Of a stretch of 21,005 nucleotides of DNA, positions 11,813-20,426 are shown piece by piece; positions within the stretch are counted from its first letter, which is position 1; every line of letters starts with the position of its first letter. Location: contig CAJUKM010000024.1 of assembly GCA_910587535.1 (NCBI GenBank), forward strand, positions 1 to 21,005, read 5' to 3'. The stretch is from an uncultured Bacilli bacterium (GTDB lineage Bacteria; Bacillota_I; Bacilli_A; RF39; UBA660). The notes under the pieces were generated by a model that worked only from the letters and a program-made list of their open reading frames with translations, ran no database searches and was not told the origin of the DNA. The position numbers were made by a program, and so were the translations under genes.

Positions 11813-13585
11813 ATCTCTATATGGATTATTGATTGTACCATCGCCTATAAATGTTTTTACATACTCAGGTTTAAGGTTGATAACTGGAGCGACGCCCAAG
11901 CTAGTACTTTTGACTGAGACTGCACTAATTACACCCCCCTCATAGAATATATGGGCATTACCAACGGAATAAGAAGAAGGTGAGAATGACCAGTATGGAG
12001 AACCTTTATATAAATAGTAGTCTGAGTTTCCTATATTATACTTACCACTTCCAGCTGCTACTATCTCATCTGCTGTTATAAACCCTACTGGATATGTTAA
12101 GTCCCCGTTTCCTTTTTCTTCATCACTCACTGTAAATGCGTCGTTCTTCTGTGGACACGCAAACACTGGTTGCACTTTACTTGCGTCTGTATTCCATGCG
12201 TCTGTCCTCGCTGTTGCTCCATAGGCAGTTAAATTTTGACCATATCCTAACCCTGTATCAGTATTTAATCCAGTTATTGTTTTTCCAGGAGTAGACCTAT
12301 CGTTACAATATAACATGTCTGCTACCTTATCTTCTAAATTATTATCTACTATATTGGTTTTATACCATGAATCTAATAAAGTTTTTAAAGAAGAACTTGT
12401 TTCATTCGTTTGGGCCTGAGCTTTTGACGTACTTACTTCTCCATAAGCTCCTCCAAACATCCAACCAACGTATTTTGCATCAGTATACTGTACATTGAAT
12501 GCTTTTCCTGTATATGCTAGCCTTCCTGTATCATTTGCTCCATTTGCATATCCTTGTGTTCCATCATATATGATTCTTAAACTTCCATCTCCATTGATTC
12601 TTACTATTCTCCAGTAGTAATCCCCAAATTTTACATAGTTATTCTCTACTGCTCCTCGATAATAATAACTAGTTCCATAGTCGTCTTCTAAAGCAAAAAC
12701 TCCCTCACATGTTTTAGCTGGATTTGCAAAATTAGGAGCGGTCGTATTTACACTTTGCGGTGTTTTTCCTGCATTTATGGATTCCAATGCCTCTTGCAAT
12801 TTAAAACCATTGTATTGAGCTACTAACTTTATATTAGATTTACCCATAGTAATAGTTGAATTTTCTAAAATACTATCTATTCCTATAATTTTCCATTCTC
12901 CAAACTGATTACATCCTGTATTGTTTGGATTTATTATACTGTATGTTTCTCCAACTTTTAAATTAATCGTCTGCATCTCACTTGATCCATTTATAGTTCC
13001 GCCATTCGGATCTATCGTTAAAGTATATTTCCTATTTGTCGACGGTTGACTCACTACGAACTTTGTAGAGAAGCTTGCATTCAAGTCTTCTGTTTGATCT
13101 ACGTCATTCAAATTATTCAAGGTTATCACTAAATTGTAATAATAAGTTTTCCCTACTGGAATAGTTATGTCTGGCACTAATGTACTTGTGAACTCTGTAC
13201 TAGATGTTGGAACATTAGTTGAAGACACTAGTTCAATATAGTCTCCTTCTTCTGTCTCTGAATATTCTAGTGTGTAAGTAAGACTACCTTCTGTATACGT
13301 ATTTATCATGTCTAGCCACTCTATAGATACTGTGGCATCTAGTGTTCCAGTATTTTCTAGAGTAAACTTCTTTGTTATGGATTCACCTAACATCAACTTC
13401 GCATTTATACCTTCGTCGTTATCGGCAAATCTAAGTCTCATAGTACCAGTGTCTACTTCAGCTTCCTGTCTGCTATCATTATTTATACTTGATACAAAGT
13501 AAGCATATGTCCCTAAAATGCTCGCGAGCATCAAAGTTATTGCACATATTGTGAGTATTATCATTTTCTTTCTTTTTTCATTCAT
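11795..13585 (-). CDS. TasA/camelysin-like surface protein, third gene (copy A)
   Basis: A 596-residue exported protein. The N-terminus MNEKRKKMIILT...LGTYAYF is of the SipW-dependent TasA/camelysin type. A TasA-like beta-sandwich follows (about 35-185), then an InlB-B-like repeat (about 188-262, YTLTIDPNGGTING...QFGEWKIIG). The C-terminal domain (about 290-590) contains YYWRIVRINGDGSLRIIYDG and ends VAPVINLKPEYV, resembling DUF6273-like C-type-lectin-fold domains. No sortase or other C-terminal anchor is seen. ATG at 13585 matches the start of copy B; a GTG at 13594 is the only extension. DNA for about the first 290 residues is nearly identical to copy B, while the C-terminal part is much more diverged. 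It probably forms surface fibres or adhesins; binding specificity is unknown. Confidence 0.85.
   Translation of the reverse strand: MNEKRKKMIILTICAITLMLASILGTYAYFVSSINNDSRQEAEVDTGTMRLRFADNDEGINAKLMLGESITKKFTLENTGTLDATVSIEWLDMINTYTEGSLTYTLEYSETEEGDYIELVSSTNVPTSSTEFTSTLVPDITIPVGKTYYYNLVITLNNLNDVDQTEDLNASFSTKFVVSQPSTNRKYTLTIDPNGGTINGSSEMQTINLKVGETYSIINPNNTGCNQFGEWKIIGIDSILENSTITMGKSNIKLVAQYNGFKLQEALESINAGKTPQSVNTTAPNFANPAKTCEGVFALEDDYGTSYYYRGAVENNYVKFGDYYWRIVRINGDGSLRIIYDGTQGYANGANDTGRLAYTGKAFNVQYTDAKYVGWMFGGAYGEVSTSKAQAQTNETSSSLKTLLDSWYKTNIVDNNLEDKVADMLYCNDRSTPGKTITGLNTDTGLGYGQNLTAYGATARTDAWNTDASKVQPVFACPQKNDAFTVSDEEKGNGDLTYPVGFITADEIVAAGSGKYNIGNSDYYLYKGSPYWSFSPSSYSVGNAHIFYEGGVISAVSVKSTSLGVAPVINLKPEYVKTFIGDGTINNPYRDKNDTV
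12717..13432. repeat. Duplicated block, copy A (matches 14526-15241)
   Basis: At a constant offset of 1,809 bp this block matches 14526-15241. Positions 12717-12973 (257 bp) and 13058-13432 (375 bp) were identical by eye, and a short interval between them has about ten substitutions. Identity falls sharply on the left side, where the C-terminal domains begin. Confidence 0.9.
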
Positions 13586-13600
13586 AATTATCACACATTT

Positions 13601-15394
13601 CTATAAAGTATAACTTGCATCTTTATAAGGATTACTTATAGTACCGTCACCTATCATTGTTTGTACATACTCAGCTTTCAGATTGATAACTGGAGCGACT
13701 CCGCCACCTGTATTAGTACTTACAGTATTCTTGTAAAGTCCACTGGATTCACGGAACATAAAAGACACATTATTATAAAAATTGACAGATGAAAGTGACC
13801 AATACCATGCTCCCTTATATAAATAATAATTTAAGTTACTTGTACCGTACTTTCCACTTCCTGCTGCAACTATTTCATCTGCAGTAATGAGCCCTATAGG
13901 ATATGTTAAGTCCCCATTTCCTTTTGTCTCATCACTCACGGTGAATGCGTCATTCTTTTGTGGACATGTAAATCTTGGTTTTACTTTATTTAAATCAGAA
14001 TTCCACACATTTGTCCTCGCTGTTGCTCCATACGCTGTTGAATTTCTTCCATGTCCTAATGCTGTATCACTACTCCAACCTGATAGTGTCTTACCAGGTG
14101 TTGACCTATCATTACAGAATACTACATCCGCTACTTTATCTCCTAGATTTTTATCTTCTATATTTAACTTATACCATGAATCTACTAGCGTTTTTAAGTC
14201 TGAATTAGTCGTATTCGTTTGGGCTTGAGACATTGATATGCTTGCTGTTCCTTGGGCTCCTCCAAACATCCAGCCTACATACTTGTTATCATTAGACAGT
14301 GCATTGAAGGCTTTTCCTGTATATGCTAGTCTTTCTGTATTTGATACTCCGTTTGCATAACCTTGTACTCCATCATATATAATTCTTAGACTTCCATCTC
14401 CATTGATTCTGATAATTCTCCAATAGAAATCTCCAAATTTTACATAGTTATTGTCTACATTTCCACGATAGTAGTAACTAGTGCCATAATCATCTTCCAT
14501 TGCAAAGACACCTTCACATGTCCTTGCTGGATTTGCAAAATTAGGAGCGGTCGTATTTACACTTTGCGGTGTTTTTCCTGCATTTATGGATTCCAATGCC
14601 TCTTGCAATTTAAAACCATTGTATTGAGCTACTAACTTTATATTAGATTTACCCATAGTAATAGTTGAATTTTCTAAAATACTATCTATTCCTATAATTT
14701 TCCATTCTCCAAACTGATTACATCCTGTATTGTTTGGATTTATTATACTGTATGTTTCTCCAACTTTTAAATTAATCGTCTGTATCTCACTTGATCCATT
14801 TATAGTTCCCCCGTTTGGATCTATAGTTAAAGTATATTTCCTATTTGTAGATGGTTGACTTACTATGAACTTTGTAGAGAAGCTTGCATTCAAGTCTTCT
14901 GTTTGATCTACGTCATTCAAATTATTCAAGGTTATCACTAAATTGTAATAATAAGTTTTCCCTACTGGAATAGTTATGTCTGGCACTAATGTACTTGTGA
15001 ACTCTGTACTAGATGTTGGAACATTAGTTGAAGACACTAGTTCAATATAGTCTCCTTCTTCTGTCTCTGAATATTCTAGTGTGTAAGTAAGACTACCTTC
15101 TGTATACGTATTTATCATGTCTAGCCACTCTATAGATACTGTGGCATCTAGTGTTCCAGTATTTTCTAGAGTAAACTTCTTTGTTATGGATTCACCTAAC
15201 ATCAACTTCGCATTTATACCTTCGTCGTTATCGGCAAATCTGAGTCTCATAGTACCAGTATCCACTTCTGCTTCTTGTCTATTCTCGTTATTTATACTTG
15301 ATACAAAGTAAGCATAAGTACCTAAAATGCTCGCAAGCATCAAAGTTATGGCACACATAGTGAGAATAATCATTTTCTTTCTTTTTTCATTCAT
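13601..15394 (-). CDS. TasA/camelysin-like surface protein, second gene (copy B)
   Basis: A 597-residue paralogue of copy A with the same order: SipW-type leader, TasA-like sandwich, InlB-B-like repeat and C-terminal domain. It is separated from the neighbouring copies by only about 15 bp on each side. The intergenic pieces are themselves similar (stop TAG, then a short spacer and ATGAATGAA), so the array arose by tandem duplication. The N-terminal half is almost identical to copy A at DNA level. In the C-terminal domain conserved blocks (KNDAFTVSDE, GNGDLTYP, ITADEIVAAGSGKY) alternate with variable ones. The segment between YLYKGAWYWSLS and VAPVINLK is completely different from the other copies. 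Function is inferred as a cell-surface structure or adhesin. Confidence 0.85.
   Translation of the reverse strand: MNEKRKKMIILTMCAITLMLASILGTYAYFVSSINNENRQEAEVDTGTMRLRFADNDEGINAKLMLGESITKKFTLENTGTLDATVSIEWLDMINTYTEGSLTYTLEYSETEEGDYIELVSSTNVPTSSTEFTSTLVPDITIPVGKTYYYNLVITLNNLNDVDQTEDLNASFSTKFIVSQPSTNRKYTLTIDPNGGTINGSSEIQTINLKVGETYSIINPNNTGCNQFGEWKIIGIDSILENSTITMGKSNIKLVAQYNGFKLQEALESINAGKTPQSVNTTAPNFANPARTCEGVFAMEDDYGTSYYYRGNVDNNYVKFGDFYWRIIRINGDGSLRIIYDGVQGYANGVSNTERLAYTGKAFNALSNDNKYVGWMFGGAQGTASISMSQAQTNTTNSDLKTLVDSWYKLNIEDKNLGDKVADVVFCNDRSTPGKTLSGWSSDTALGHGRNSTAYGATARTNVWNSDLNKVKPRFTCPQKNDAFTVSDETKGNGDLTYPIGLITADEIVAAGSGKYGTSNLNYYLYKGAWYWSLSSVNFYNNVSFMFRESSGLYKNTVSTNTGGGVAPVINLKAEYVQTMIGDGTISNPYKDASYTL
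14526..15241. repeat. Duplicated block, copy B (matches 12717-13432)
   Basis: Counterpart of the block in copy A. The two ends of the near-identity fall inside coding sequence, not at gene borders, which favours gene conversion over a simple recent duplication of the whole gene. Confidence 0.9.
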
Positions 15395-15408
15395 ATTGTC
15401 ACTCTTTT

Positions 15409-16959
15409 CTATAGAGTATCGTTAGAATCTCTATAAGGATTATCGATAGAACCGTCACCTATCATTGTTTGTACATACTCAGGTTTCAGATTGATAACTG
15501 GAGCGACCGCACCGTTAGTACGGTAGACATAAGGGTTGTTGAGATAGCCGTTAGAATAGACTATAAACATGTAAGCACCGTCATGGAAACAAGAAGGCGA
15601 AAGCGACCAATACCATGATCCTTTGTATAGGTAATAACTTGAGTTTCCTGTACCATACTTTCCGCTTCCGGCTGCGACTATTTCATCTGCTGTAATAAAA
15701 CCAACTGGATACGTTAAGTCCCCGTTTCCTTTTACCTCATCACTTACTGTAAATGCGTCGTTCTTTTGTGGACATGTAAATCTCGGTTGCACTTTACTTG
15801 CTTCTGTATTCCATACATTCGTCCTCGCTGTTGCTCCGTATGCTGTATAATTACTTCCATATCCTAATCCTGTATCAATGCTCCAGCCTGTAGCTGCTTT
15901 TCCTGGTGTTGTTCTATCGTTACAGAATATGACGTCTGCTACCTTGTCTCCTAAATTCTTATCTACTATATTCGTCTTATACCACGAATCTACTAAGGTC
16001 TTTATGTCTGAATTTGTCGTATTCGTTTGGGCTTGAGACTTTGATGTACTTGCTGCTCCTTGTGCTCCTCCAAACATCCATCCGACATATTTGTTATCAT
16101 ACCACTCTGCATTGAACGCTTTTTCTGTATATGCTAGTCTTCCTGTATCGCTCGTTCCATTCGCATATCCTTGTGTTCCATCGTATATGATCCTTAAACT
16201 TCCGTCTCCGTTTATTCTGACGATTCTCCAGTAGAAGCCTGCGAATTTGACGTAGTTGTTTGTTACCGCACCGCGATAATAATAACTTGTTCCATAGTCA
16301 TCTTCTAATGCAAATACTCCCTCATCTGTCGTTGCGGCTGCAACAAAATTCGGTGTTCCTTCATTAACTTTTATATTTAAATGTTTTAATGTTTCTTTTA
16401 AAGGATCTATTGCATCTCCTATTTTAAATTTGCTTACAAACATTGCGTCTATATCCTCGTTCTGATTTATATCGAGATCGTTAAATGTAATAGTCAGTTT
16501 ATAGTAATAAGTAACGCCAGCTGGAATGGTTAAATCTTTTGCAAGATTCTTGTCGCCTGCAGTTTCAGATCTCGGTATATTTGGGTTTGATGTCTCTACT
16601 TCTGTCCATTCTCCATCAACAGATGTTTTATATTCTAATCTATATGAAAGGGATTCTTTCATATATGTATTTATCATCTCACTAAATAACATATTAGTTG
16701 TGACATCTTGGGTTCCAGTATTTCTAATCTTAAATTCTTTCGTCACACTTTCTCCTAATGAAAGAGTCGCATTTATTCCATCAGAATTATCTTCGAATAT
16801 TAAAGCAAGTGCTCCGGAAGTGACGGTTAGTTCCTGTTTTTCTTCCCTGCCCAAATTAGTCATGAAATAGGCATATGTTCCCAAAGTACTAGCAAGTACT
16901 ATCGTTATTGCACACAGTCCTAATATAAATATCTTTTTTCTATTATTTCTTTTTTCCAT
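15409..16959 (-). CDS. TasA/camelysin-like surface protein, first gene (copy C)
   Basis: A 516-residue paralogue of copies A and B and the first gene of the cluster. The leader (MEKRNNRKKIFILG...LGTYAYF) and TasA-like sandwich (about 35-190) are clearly related but diverged. The InlB-B-like repeat is missing, so the sandwich joins the C-terminal domain through a short linker (about 190-215). The C-terminal domain is close to that of the other copies (YYYRGAVTNNYVKF, GWMFGGAQG, PQKNDAFTVSDE). It again has its own variable segment before VAPVINLK. A GAGG-like ribosome site precedes the ATG, and a 207-bp intergenic region with two inverted repeats lies upstream. Confidence 0.85.
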   Translation of the reverse strand: MEKRNNRKKIFILGLCAITIVLASTLGTYAYFMTNLGREEKQELTVTSGALALIFEDNSDGINATLSLGESVTKEFKIRNTGTQDVTTNMLFSEMINTYMKESLSYRLEYKTSVDGEWTEVETSNPNIPRSETAGDKNLAKDLTIPAGVTYYYKLTITFNDLDINQNEDIDAMFVSKFKIGDAIDPLKETLKHLNIKVNEGTPNFVAAATTDEGVFALEDDYGTSYYYRGAVTNNYVKFAGFYWRIVRINGDGSLRIIYDGTQGYANGTSDTGRLAYTEKAFNAEWYDNKYVGWMFGGAQGAASTSKSQAQTNTTNSDIKTLVDSWYKTNIVDKNLGDKVADVIFCNDRTTPGKAATGWSIDTGLGYGSNYTAYGATARTNVWNTEASKVQPRFTCPQKNDAFTVSDEVKGNGDLTYPVGFITADEIVAAGSGKYGTGNSSYYLYKGSWYWSLSPSCFHDGAYMFIVYSNGYLNNPYVYRTNGAVAPVINLKPEYVQTMIGDGSIDNPYRDSNDTL

Positions 16960-16988
16960 AAACTTGGCCTCACTATCACTTTATATAA

Positions 16989-16994
16989 ATTATA
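16989..16994 (-). promoter_or_regulatory. Possible -10 of the surface-protein cluster
   Basis: TATAAT on the minus strand lies 29 bp before the first gene. The -35 is poor, so activation or weak expression is possible. This is the best candidate in the 207-bp gap. Confidence 0.35.
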
Positions 16995-17045
16995 GTACGA
17001 ACATCACCGAAGACTGTGTCGAATTCTGTATTCTCTATTCTAATT

Positions 17046-17096
17046 AAGGATAACACATTACCCTTAGTCCTCCATATATTCACAAATTGTATTTGT
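17046..17096. promoter_or_regulatory. Two inverted repeats upstream of the surface cluster
   Basis: AAGGATAA (17046-17053) and TTACCCTT (17058-17065) form an 8-bp dyad with one wobble around CACA. ACAAAT (17082-17087) and ATTTGT (17091-17096) form a perfect 6-bp dyad around TGT. Both lie between the HerA terminator and the cluster promoter and could be operator sites. No regulator gene is adjacent. Confidence 0.4.
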
Positions 17097-17107
17097 CATT
17101 CGAATAC

Positions 17108-17131
17108 AAAAAAAGACGGTATACCCGTCTT
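17108..17131 (-). terminator. Terminator of the HerA-like gene
   Basis: On the minus strand AAGACGG pairs with CCGTCTT around GTATA, followed by seven T. It lies about 35 bp after the stop codon. Confidence 0.9.
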
Positions 17132-17166
17132 CTATAATTTATCTAGAAATTTTACTAAATATTGAA

Positions 17167-18915
17167 TTATTTCCAAGCAGCTGCAACATCACAGTTAGAG
17201 CTATATGGACTAGGATTAGGCATTTGCATGCTAGTTATAAAAGGTATTTTAAATGCACTTCCAAACGATATACATGTACCCGGTTGCAAACTGCTCATCT
17301 TATCTATGATGTCAGCACTGATATTTGGTAACATTTTCTCGATATAGTTCAAATCTGCTGGATGGGTCATTTTAAATACCAAGAAGTTAGATATCTGAGC
17401 GATAACGGTATCGCTTATCTCGACTGGTCTTTGCGATATGATATCTAGTAGTACTCCATACTTACGTCCTTCCTTAGCGATTCGATCGAAGATGTTATAA
17501 CCAATCAAGAAAAGATCGTTATCTTTTTGGACATATCTATGAGCCTCTTCTAAGAAAAGATGGAAAGGAATAGAAGCCCTGTTAGGTCTACTTTTCGCAA
17601 AGTCAAAAAACATTCTAGAGAACACTTTTACTAATACTTTCGCAAGGTTATCGTCTACTCCTTCTAGATTGATATTTACTATTTGACATCTGTTATTCTG
17701 TTTGACAACTAGTGAAGTAATGTACTGCTCCAAAGTTATAAAATCTGGATACAAGAACAACTGCTTATTATTAGAGTTAACTATGCTGTGTAAACGTACT
17801 AACAATACAGTAGAAGCATCCCTGAGTGCGTCGTTTTCTTGGAATCCTTCACTTATCAAAGTAAAGTTTAGTGCGATTTCCAAATCTTCTATAGTGAAAT
17901 ATTGGATATCGTTTGGTAAACTCTCTTCTAAAGAGTCGTCCAAATGACTTAAAAGATAATCGTTGATGAGTACGCTTTCCGAAAAATTACCGTTCGAATC
18001 TATTTCAAAACACTCAGAAAAACTTCTCGTAAATCCTACACCCTGAATAGGAGTATTAAAATTGAACTGTGGAGTATTAGTATCGTGTATGATTTTAAAG
18101 ATCTCATTTTTCTTACCAGCGCTAGTCTTATTAGAGAAAAGTATAGCCAGAATTGCCTTTGCAATTAGATGATTCTTAACCTTCAAAGAAGCTTCATCCT
18201 GTCTAGAGAAAATTCTAACCAATTTCAAAGTTCTTTCCAAAATTGTAAGCTGTGAGTGTTCTGTAGCGTTTAACATGAGTGCTAAATCGTCTAAAGTTAA
18301 GAGATAAATCGGAATTCTTAAATCGTCATCGGAATCGTTCAACTTATTCGTCGTTATGAATTTATAGTTATAATTCGAATTGATCTGACTTAAGTTGCTA
18401 AAGGCATTCTTATATTCACCATAGGCATCGAAGAACACTAAATTTGCATTGTATACTGGCATCTCTGGATTTGCAAATATGTTCTGAATGATACGTGCTG
18501 TACCACAAGATTTACCACTACCAGAAGATCCTAAAATGGCAAAATGGTTAGAAAACAATTCGTTTATTTTTACATATATAGGATAGTTATTATATAGAGG
18601 ACTATATCCAAGTAAAAAGTTATCAGGTTTTTTGGTACCTATTAGAGCTTGAAGTTCTAACTCGTTTATCATTCTGATTCTAGAACTCAAACTAGGTTTC
18701 TTTACGATACCAGTACGAAAGCCGTTTTCTAAAAACTCTCCCAAAAACTTGATCTCTACTGCATTATCCAATATGTTCTTGACTTCGCCTAAGACTTTCA
18801 TATTTCCACTTTCGAAGACGACATGCATATTCATCAAATCGGGCATCATTTGTCCACCCTTATTTATCGCTACAGTCGCGATATTTTCAGTAATCTTTAA
18901 AATGTTTAAAAACAT
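17167..18915 (-). CDS. HerA-like (FtsK-HerA family) ATPase
   Basis: A 582-residue P-loop ATPase. After an N-terminal beta-rich region of HAS-barrel type come Walker A GSSGSGKS (about 129-136) and Walker B FHLFLEEAH (about 451-459). A basic AKEGRKYG stretch fits an arginine-finger site, and IISQRP fits the conserved HerA glutamine motif. HerA ATPases are hexameric DNA translocases; the archaeal form works with NurA nuclease in end resection. No NurA gene lies here. ATG at 18915 is chosen because AATAGGGA is eight bases upstream; ATG 18924 would touch the ribosome site. It follows a C39-like protease and an EndA-like nuclease gene on the same strand, 47-57 bp away, so a shared transcript is likely. 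Bacterial homologues occur both as housekeeping genes and in defence loci. Confidence 0.88.
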   Translation of the reverse strand: MFLNILKITENIATVAINKGGQMMPDLMNMHVVFESGNMKVLGEVKNILDNAVEIKFLGEFLENGFRTGIVKKPSLSSRIRMINELELQALIGTKKPDNFLLGYSPLYNNYPIYVKINELFSNHFAILGSSGSGKSCGTARIIQNIFANPEMPVYNANLVFFDAYGEYKNAFSNLSQINSNYNYKFITTNKLNDSDDDLRIPIYLLTLDDLALMLNATEHSQLTILERTLKLVRIFSRQDEASLKVKNHLIAKAILAILFSNKTSAGKKNEIFKIIHDTNTPQFNFNTPIQGVGFTRSFSECFEIDSNGNFSESVLINDYLLSHLDDSLEESLPNDIQYFTIEDLEIALNFTLISEGFQENDALRDASTVLLVRLHSIVNSNNKQLFLYPDFITLEQYITSLVVKQNNRCQIVNINLEGVDDNLAKVLVKVFSRMFFDFAKSRPNRASIPFHLFLEEAHRYVQKDNDLFLIGYNIFDRIAKEGRKYGVLLDIISQRPVEISDTVIAQISNFLVFKMTHPADLNYIEKMLPNISADIIDKMSSLQPGTCISFGSAFKIPFITSMQMPNPSPYSSNCDVAAAWK

Positions 18916-18971
18916 ACTAACCATCCCTATTCTGTCAATAATTATATCATATTAAAAATCAAAATAAAAGA

Positions 18972-19556
18972 CTAGACTTCGCTATTCTTTTCTATTAACA
19001 CGCATTCTCTATTCTCTTCTTTTCCGAGTGAAAAGTTCTTTTTAGTATTAGAGAATAACCTCTTTAATTTTACGATTCGATTGTATTTAAACGGTTCATC
19101 GAATATGAAACCTACTTCAGGGTCTAAATCGAAATGATCTTCTCCTAAATAGTACGGATCGAATAAATAAACGTTCGCCTCATCTATTTCAGTCATTATT
19201 ACGTAATGTTCATTAGATTGATGACATCTCGCGAACACCACTCCTCCTTTTTCAATACAATCTCTTATATTGTCTAAGTTTACATCCTTGTTTGAAAGAT
19301 GTGTACACTTTACACCGAAGTTTCTTACGTTAGCGTAGTCGGTAATCCAAGAAGATAACTTAGCGATAGCATCTTTTGATGTACCTCCTTCACCTAGTTT
19401 TCCCTTTTCATCATGACAATCCAATGTATATGTATGTATAGCTTTTACAAGCTCTGCAGGTATCTCTTCTCGCTCAAAAAGATAACTGAATGCGTTTAGA
19501 AGAGATACAGTTCCGCAGTCGAACTCAGTTACTTGAAATCTCAATGGTACTTTCAT
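18972..19556 (-). CDS. C39/papain-like cysteine peptidase domain protein
   Basis: A 194-residue cytoplasmic-looking protein with a catalytic triad: Cys14 in FDCGTVSLLN, His117 in NEHYVIMTEID and Asp133 in LFDPYYLG. This is the arrangement of peptidase C39-like (papain-fold) domains that cleave double-glycine leaders or act as stand-alone proteases. It has no signal peptide, membrane helix or ABC domain, and no leader-peptide substrate is visible nearby. The start is supported by AAGAAAGGA, which lies inside the last codons of the nuclease gene; the two genes are only 7 bp apart and probably co-translated. The substrate is unknown; peptides with Gly-Gly leaders are one possibility. Confidence 0.8.
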   Translation of the reverse strand: MKVPLRFQVTEFDCGTVSLLNAFSYLFEREEIPAELVKAIHTYTLDCHDEKGKLGEGGTSKDAIAKLSSWITDYANVRNFGVKCTHLSNKDVNLDNIRDCIEKGGVVFARCHQSNEHYVIMTEIDEANVYLFDPYYLGEDHFDLDPEVGFIFDEPFKYNRIVKLKRLFSNTKKNFSLGKEENRECVLIEKNSEV

Positions 19557-19563
19557 AAAAATT

Positions 19564-20304
19564 TTATCCTTTCTTATTTATTTCTTTACTTTCCCCTGTT
19601 GAATAGTCGATTTCGATACCTTCTTCAATATTATAGATAAAAACGTTGAATTTGATACCCTTGCCATCATCTTCGATAGATAGAGCTTCTAGCTCTACTC
19701 CTCTTGCGACTAATTCATCACCTTTGAAGATGGGCGTAACCCTATATAGAACGTGATTTTTAGTTTCTTTTATGTAATTTGCAACTTTGTTTTCGAATTC
19801 CAACATCGTCTTAGCATTCATGCTCCTCGTACAGGTGATGAGATTCTTCTCGTTCGCATTTTGTCCAGTTAGTTGGTAGCCTATCAAATGACATCTGTTG
19901 TATAAATATTTACCATCGACAAAATCGTACTTTACTGTATGCCATCCAGAAGGCTTTATCATGCCGATATAGTCCCTTTCCTTATCGGGCATCAAATCGA
20001 TTCCTAGATTGGAGACTGCTTCACCACATCTTCCAAGTAAATCCAAATCACTATATCTTTCAAACGATTTAGAGACGTCGAATTCTTCAGTTTTAAAATA
20101 TGGATTATCGTCGTTTATTACGACATATGGATTTCCATCATACTCCGGTATTTCTTCGATATTATAACTTGGAGAAGGAAAGAATTGCCTAATCCATTTG
20201 TTAAAATTTATCTCTTCCGAGCTGAATGTCGACAGACCTAAAAGAACTATTAATATAAGTGGTATCGATGCTCTAGAAATCTTTTTACTTTTTTTCTTTA
20301 CCAT
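19564..20304 (-). CDS. EndA-like DNA/RNA non-specific endonuclease, membrane-anchored
   Basis: A 246-residue nuclease of the beta-beta-alpha-metal type. A hydrophobic signal or anchor helix (about 12-28) directs it outside the cell. The active site is YNRCHLIGYQL with catalytic His139. The family Asn and Glu metal region follows in NEKNLITCTRSMN...MLEFEN (about 151-172). The first Cys replaces the usual Gly of the (D/N)RGH motif, as in many Firmicutes members. Streptococcal EndA degrades incoming DNA during uptake or extracellular DNA; a nutritional or competence role is likely. It is the first gene of the nuclease-peptidase-HerA row, with a promoter just upstream. The ribosome site is weak. 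Confidence 0.9.
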   Translation of the reverse strand: MVKKKSKKISRASIPLILIVLLGLSTFSSEEINFNKWIRQFFPSPSYNIEEIPEYDGNPYVVINDDNPYFKTEEFDVSKSFERYSDLDLLGRCGEAVSNLGIDLMPDKERDYIGMIKPSGWHTVKYDFVDGKYLYNRCHLIGYQLTGQNANEKNLITCTRSMNAKTMLEFENKVANYIKETKNHVLYRVTPIFKGDELVARGVELEALSIEDDGKGIKFNVFIYNIEEGIEIDYSTGESKEINKKG

Positions 20305-20331
20305 TACACCACCACACGTCTATCCTATTAA

Positions 20332-20340
20332 ATTATAACA
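20332..20340 (-). promoter_or_regulatory. Extended -10 promoter of the nuclease operon
   Basis: On the minus strand TGTTATAAT lies 27 bp before the nuclease start. The -35 is weak. The same nonamer occurs at the LiaF-like promoter and in the phage at 6917-6925. Confidence 0.65.
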
Positions 20341-20374
20341 TACATTTAAAATTTTATCGCACATAATTTATCGT

Positions 20375-20417
20375 AATAAAAAAAATAATGACAGTTAATT
20401 CGTTTATGTCATTATTT
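20375..20417 (-). terminator. Terminator of the SUOX-like gene
   Basis: On the minus strand AAATAATGACA (20407-20417) pairs with TGTCATTATTT (20383-20393), followed by a run of T. It begins about 10 bp after the stop codon. Confidence 0.9.
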
Positions 20418-20426
20418 GAACTTAAT

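Noticed and set aside
11795..16959. Diversity-generating retroelement
   Set aside because: Variable C-terminal segments suggest one, but no reverse transcriptase, accessory protein or template repeat is present in the window.
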